This document shows, in pieces, positions 60,526 through 64,000 of a DNA stretch of 64,000 nucleotides (its first letter is position 1; the number at the start of each line of letters is the position of its first letter). Source of the stretch: Bacillus sp. CH30_1T (lineage in GTDB: Bacteria > Bacillota > Bacilli > Bacillales > Bacillaceae_B); the NCBI RefSeq assembly GCF_008364765.1, contig NZ_VTUY01000013.1, forward strand, positions 1 to 64,000. The letters are read 5' to 3'. Made by a program: the position numbers and the translations under genes. The notes under the pieces were generated by a model. That model saw nothing but the letters and a program-made list of their open reading frames with translations, was not told where the DNA came from and ran no database searches.

Positions 60526-61776
60526 TTAATTAAATTTAAATAATCGAACTGATAATATTAAAAAAAGAATCCCCATCCCAAATAAAACAACAATTGAAGC
60601 AATGATGGTGGATAACCCCTCTCCATAAATCAGGAGATTATTAAATGCACTCATAGACCAAGCAGTAAGGGTGACATGGGCTACTTTTTGAAGCCATTCA
60701 GGCACAATATATAGAGGCCACCAAGAACCACCTAATGCAGACATCGATAATACGATTAGAAGAGAGACACCACTTGCTTGGGCGCGAGTTTTACAAATAG
60801 ATGCAATAAACATCGCTAACCCTGTGGCTGCAAATGCAGTGGCAATGACTAATAGGATTAATCCTGTAATTGAGTTACCAAGCCACATCCCAAATATAAA
60901 ATGCCCAACTGTAAAAAGAACAAGCATTTGAAAAAGGGCTGTTAGAAAATTTGAAAGCATCTTTCCACCCAATATAGAAAATCTTGAAATTGGAAGTGTC
61001 TGTAATTTCCTTAAGGTTCCTCTGTCTCGTTCTTCTAGTAAACTAGTTGCACCAGCAGCTGTACCTAAAAGAACAAACATTACAGCGTAACCAGGGACAT
61101 TAGATTCAAAAGGAGTTGCCTCATGCTCTACCTCTTTTGTTTCCGATGTCTCCACGACTACTTTAACCGGTGGGTGATCAGTATAGTATTCACTTTGCTC
61201 TTTGATTGTTTCTATTTCAGCAGAAGGATCAATAGAAATACCATGTACCTGTTGTGTTTGCTGAGTAATATTTAGTACAGCAGTAGAACCAATTAAATTC
61301 ACTACATTAACCATTGATAATTTGGCGGTATATTGAGAGAGAATATCATTAACAACCCCAGGTATCACTCGATCCACCGGATCCTTTAATACAATTATTT
61401 CAGCATTTTCACCATTTTTAACTTTTTCTGAGAAACCATTAGGTATAATGATTGCAGCCTTTTTATCAGCTATCATATTTTCAGCTTCTTCTCTAGTTAA
61501 ATTTGCTTCTTCCCCATCACTTGTTTTGTAGGTTTCGATAAGTTTTATGGCACTAGTTTCATCTAATACACTAACTAAGTTTTCAGCTACCTCTCCATCA
61601 TCTTCTATTACAATAGGGATGGAAAACTGCTCTACCTCCCCTTCAGTAAACATTCCCGACAAAGCAAAACTTGCAATCGCGATAATGATGACAGGAGTTA
61701 ATATCAAATACAAAAGTCCCGGGATATCACGTATAAAAATTCGTAGGTCCTTAGTTGCAATATTCCATATACCCAA
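60526..61776 (-). CDS. ABC-2 type transporter permease
   Basis: This 416-residue permease has one N-terminal membrane segment (about 18-43), a large extracytoplasmic domain (about 45-225) and five more spans from about 230 on. The signature EERDRGTLRKLQTLPISRF is typical of DrrB/YhgE-like ABC-2 permeases. It starts at TTG with GGAGG 6 bases upstream. It pairs with the ATPase just upstream (gap 14 bases) and probably exports the cluster product. Confidence 0.9.
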   Translation of the reverse strand: MGIWNIATKDLRIFIRDIPGLLYLILTPVIIIAIASFALSGMFTEGEVEQFSIPIVIEDDGEVAENLVSVLDETSAIKLIETYKTSDGEEANLTREEAENMIADKKAAIIIPNGFSEKVKNGENAEIIVLKDPVDRVIPGVVNDILSQYTAKLSMVNVVNLIGSTAVLNITQQTQQVHGISIDPSAEIETIKEQSEYYTDHPPVKVVVETSETKEVEHEATPFESNVPGYAVMFVLLGTAAGATSLLEERDRGTLRKLQTLPISRFSILGGKMLSNFLTALFQMLVLFTVGHFIFGMWLGNSITGLILLVIATAFAATGLAMFIASICKTRAQASGVSLLIVLSMSALGGSWWPLYIVPEWLQKVAHVTLTAWSMSAFNNLLIYGEGLSTIIASIVVLFGMGILFLILSVRLFKFN

Positions 61777-61790
61777 GTTAATCCTCCGTT

Positions 61791-62777
61791 CTAATCTCGC
61801 AGTTTCTTTCCTGTAAGCTGCAGAAAAACATCCTCTAAATCGGTTTCCCTTACATTAAATTTACTTACTACTAAGCCCTCTTTACGAATGTAGCTTAGTA
61901 TTTCCTCAGTTCTTTCTAGCAGCTGTTCCGATTGAATATAAAGCATGTCATTGACATAATTAACCGAATCTATGTTTTCCATATCACGAATTTCATCTAG
62001 TAGTCTATCATCCACGTCTTTAATCTTAAGCTCTAATTGCTTTTGTCCATGCTTAGACAATAGGGATGTTGTAGCATCTACATCCAATATTTCTCCTTGA
62101 TCATAAATGGCCACTCGATCACAAAGTGTCTCAGCCTCTTCCATATAGTGTGTTGTATAAATAACACTCATCTTAAGATCATTTATTAAATACTTAATGG
62201 ATTCAAAGATATGATTCCTAGATTGGGGATCCACCCCCACTGTTGGTTCATCTAACAGAATTAATTTCGGATGATTTAATAATCCTATCGCTAAATTAAG
62301 TCTCCGCTTCATTCCTCCTGAAAAAGCTTCAACTTTTTTATTCGAAACATTATGTAATTGTGCAATTTCTAATACCTCATGGATTCTTTCTTTTTTTATT
62401 TTCCCCTTTAATCCATATAAGTTTGCAAAGAACGAAAGATTATCATATGCAGTTAATTCCATATAAAGAGCTAAATCCTGCGGTACCAAACTCACTAGTT
62501 TTTTAACATGATGTAATTCTTTATTACTAATATCAAACCCACAAACCTCTCCGCTTCCACTGTCTGGCTTTAACACCCCGGAAAGCATCGAAATTAATGT
62601 CGTCTTACCTGCGCCATTTGGCCCAAGGAGACCTAGAACCTCTCCTTCATATACATTGAGATTTACATTCTTCACTGCTACAAAATCTCCGTAGGATTTA
62701 GTTAATCCTCTTACGGACACTATTGTGTTAACATTTGATTCAATATTCAAATGTTGATCTTCCAATAATTGATTCAC
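61791..62777 (-). CDS. ABC transporter ATP-binding protein (DrrA-like)
   Basis: This 328-residue ATPase has Walker A GPNGAGKTTLISMLSG, the signature AFSGGMKRRLNLAIGL (FSGG instead of LSGG) and Walker B LILLDEPTVGVDPQSR, with the C-terminal extension of the DrrA/NodI class. It starts at GTG with AAGGAGG upstream and is the first gene of the operon, ahead of the permease. Confidence 0.92.
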   Translation of the reverse strand: MNQLLEDQHLNIESNVNTIVSVRGLTKSYGDFVAVKNVNLNVYEGEVLGLLGPNGAGKTTLISMLSGVLKPDSGSGEVCGFDISNKELHHVKKLVSLVPQDLALYMELTAYDNLSFFANLYGLKGKIKKERIHEVLEIAQLHNVSNKKVEAFSGGMKRRLNLAIGLLNHPKLILLDEPTVGVDPQSRNHIFESIKYLINDLKMSVIYTTHYMEEAETLCDRVAIYDQGEILDVDATTSLLSKHGQKQLELKIKDVDDRLLDEIRDMENIDSVNYVNDMLYIQSEQLLERTEEILSYIRKEGLVVSKFNVRETDLEDVFLQLTGKKLRD

Positions 62778-63370
62778 CTTTAAACCTCCTTTTTTTAAAA
62801 AACATCATTTCTACCCTTTTAAGTAGGTATATAGACTTACATGTCGAAAATACTATTAAATCTTACCATAATCTACATTGTTTTTGGGAAAATTTTTACA
62901 AAAAATTTAATATTACCCTTTTTCGCAAGGGATTAAACATAAGTTTTCAAAGGTTCACTCCCTAAATTTCACAGCATATACCAAATCCATTACTAGATAC
63001 CAACTGATATATAGGCCTTCCCCGCCTTCTTAAACCTATAATAGAATGTTTCACAATAGAAGGAGCAAAAAAGGCATTCGTTTTCCTGCTCCTTCCAAAG
63101 GTGCACGCTTGACAAGCGTTTCCTATAAGACTGAGATTTGCTATTATTTTTTTTATCTACACTCTGTTAATTTCTGTCTTTTTTCATCTTTCGAAATGTT
63201 CCATAGAATAATTAAACAAACAGACAAAAGATATGTAAAAACATCATGATTCTTTGTATAAATCGTTTGTTTATCTGAGATATACGTATCACCTATAATA
63301 TAGTCTCTTTCATTGATTCTGCTATCTCTTCTGTCCTTTTACTCACACCTTAATCATTTTTGTTCCTATT
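62778..63370. other. Promoter region of the cluster, no gene supported
   Basis: This A/T-rich stretch should contain the promoter of the operon that starts at 62777; no confident -35/-10 pair was identified. An inverted repeat AGAAGGAGCA/TGCTCCTTC lies at about 63058-63096 without a T-tract. Plus-strand open frames here (62735-62965, 63046-63249) lack ribosome sites. Confidence 0.45.
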
Positions 63371-63552
63371 CTTAATGTAAGTAGCCAATGTGATGTAATT
63401 ATCTATAATGAAAAAAATACTATATTAAAAGAGGACCATCCATTTTTCAATATTGAAACTGTAGTTGCTATTGGAGAAGTAAAGTCAACTCTTAATACTA
63501 ATGAATTAAAAACCCTTTTACTTTGTATAGCGTTTGGAAATTTGTTTATATA
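63371..63552 (+). pseudogene. DUF6602-like gene fragment
   Basis: A plus-strand frame without start reads SSQCDVIIYNEKNTILKEDH, then PFFNIETVVAIGEVKSTLNT and NELKTLL to a stop near 63552. The Asp in QCDVIIYN and the E-x-K in GEVKST fit a PD-(D/E)xK nuclease-like core, and the pattern resembles DUF6602 proteins. Both ends are missing, and the last codons run into the tail of the opposing integrase gene, so it is a truncated remnant. Confidence 0.55.
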
Positions 63553-64000
63553 ATAAATTTTTAGTTGTTTCAATTCTACTATGTCGTAAGCGATTCTTTA
63601 TCAAGTCGAGGGATGCCCCCGCATTAACTAATAAGATAGCATGCATTCTTCTTAAATCATGAAATGTTATTTTCCTAACATTTGCTTTTTCGATTAAACG
63701 ATAAAACTCTATTCTAACGGTAGAAGGTTTTCGGACTCCTCCAGTTTTATCGGGGAATACCAGATTTAATTTATGCTGATTTCGCTTACCTATTTCCCTC
63801 CGCTGTTTTTCTTTGTACTTCTTTAGGGTAATCACCAGGTTAGAAGGCAAAGCTGTGGTATGGGATCCACTTCTTAATGGTTCAATTTGTTCTTCTCCAC
63901 TTCTTGTTGAGATAGCATTCTTATTAACAGTTAAAGTTTCCTTATCAAAGTCGACATTATCCCATGTTAGGGCCAAAAGTTCTCCTAGCCTCACCCCTGT
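63518..64000 (-). CDS. Tyrosine recombinase/integrase, C-terminal part (partial)
   Basis: The gene runs in from beyond the right edge; 161 codons are visible. The first catalytic Arg is in TGVRLGELLALTWDNVDF and the H-x-x-R box in ITFHDLRRMHAILLVNAG. The second box reads LRHSRIETT, where LGHSSIxTT is usual, and the tyrosine (NLLYKQ) is displaced by one position. The protein ends soon after. It may be a functional phage-type integrase or a slightly degraded one; the N-terminus is outside the window. Confidence 0.85.
   Translation of the reverse strand, partial: TGVRLGELLALTWDNVDFDKETLTVNKNAISTRSGEEQIEPLRSGSHTTALPSNLVITLKKYKEKQRREIGKRNQHKLNLVFPDKTGGVRKPSTVRIEFYRLIEKANVRKITFHDLRRMHAILLVNAGASLDLIKNRLRHSRIETTKNLLYKQISKRYTK

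Overview
The window looks like a chromosome segment of a Bacillaceae species close to Bacillus/Rossellomorea. It has moderate-to-low G+C, strong AGGAGG-type ribosome binding sites, many GTG and TTG starts, and a gene order (16S rRNA end, pbuG, guaA, yebA/yeaD/yeaC block) familiar from Bacillus subtilis relatives. Almost everything is on the minus strand. The exceptions are a two-component system at 32.2-34.4 kb and a few gene remnants. No tRNA gene, CRISPR array or complete insertion sequence was seen.

Layout. 1-0.5 kb: 5' end of a 16S rRNA gene (reading left, out of the window) with tandem rrn promoters. 0.6-3.8 kb: glucose PTS gene ptsG with a GlcT antitermination leader, and glcT. 3.9-7.5 kb: purine permease pbuG and GMP synthase guaA, each behind its own guanine-type riboswitch and terminator. 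7.5-12 kb: MoxR ATPase, DUF58 protein and transglutaminase-like membrane protein operon. 12-14.6 kb: pncB-nadE, NAD salvage. 14.6-20.3 kb: an accessory patch with a decayed WEG-repeat secreted protein, a VWA lipoprotein, an AlaX-type editing enzyme, an IDEAL-domain protein and an orphan pair of Fur boxes. 20.4-26.5 kb: a licT-bglP-bgl-bgl beta-glucoside operon with two LicT antiterminator/terminator elements and a probable cre site. 26.6-34.4 kb: amide amino-acid catabolism (asparaginase, aspartase, NhaC antiporter, glutaminase) beside a divergent GlnK/GlnL-like two-component system.

35.4-43 kb: a Fur-controlled nickel/opine-metallophore type ABC importer (NikABCDE/CntABCDF type) with a MATE exporter. 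It is bracketed by two diverged copies of an about 155-bp sequence whose first 16 bases resemble the 3' end of groEL and which carries TGTTAGCA repeats, as expected of integrase attachment sites. 43-45 kb: a graveyard of small broken genes, one probably a toxin-immunity remnant. 45-48.3 kb: rfbACDB, dTDP-rhamnose synthesis.

48.8-62.8 kb: the most novel-looking part, a twelve-gene cluster read as one operon. In order it has an ABC ATPase and ABC-2 permease, a hotdog thioesterase, a malonyl transferase, a ketoreductase, an acyl carrier protein, a dehydratase, a 1092-residue GNAT-fusion protein of unknown role, a glycosyltransferase-like protein, a GcvT-like folate-binding protein, a ketosynthase-ketosynthase didomain protein and a dedicated AcpS. 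It has ketoreduction and dehydration but no enoyl reductase, so I infer an exported, possibly polyene, acyl product of a type II polyketide/fatty-acid-like system. The right edge holds a DUF6602-like gene fragment and a tyrosine recombinase that runs out of the window, which suggests that this end is also part of a mobile or recently acquired region.
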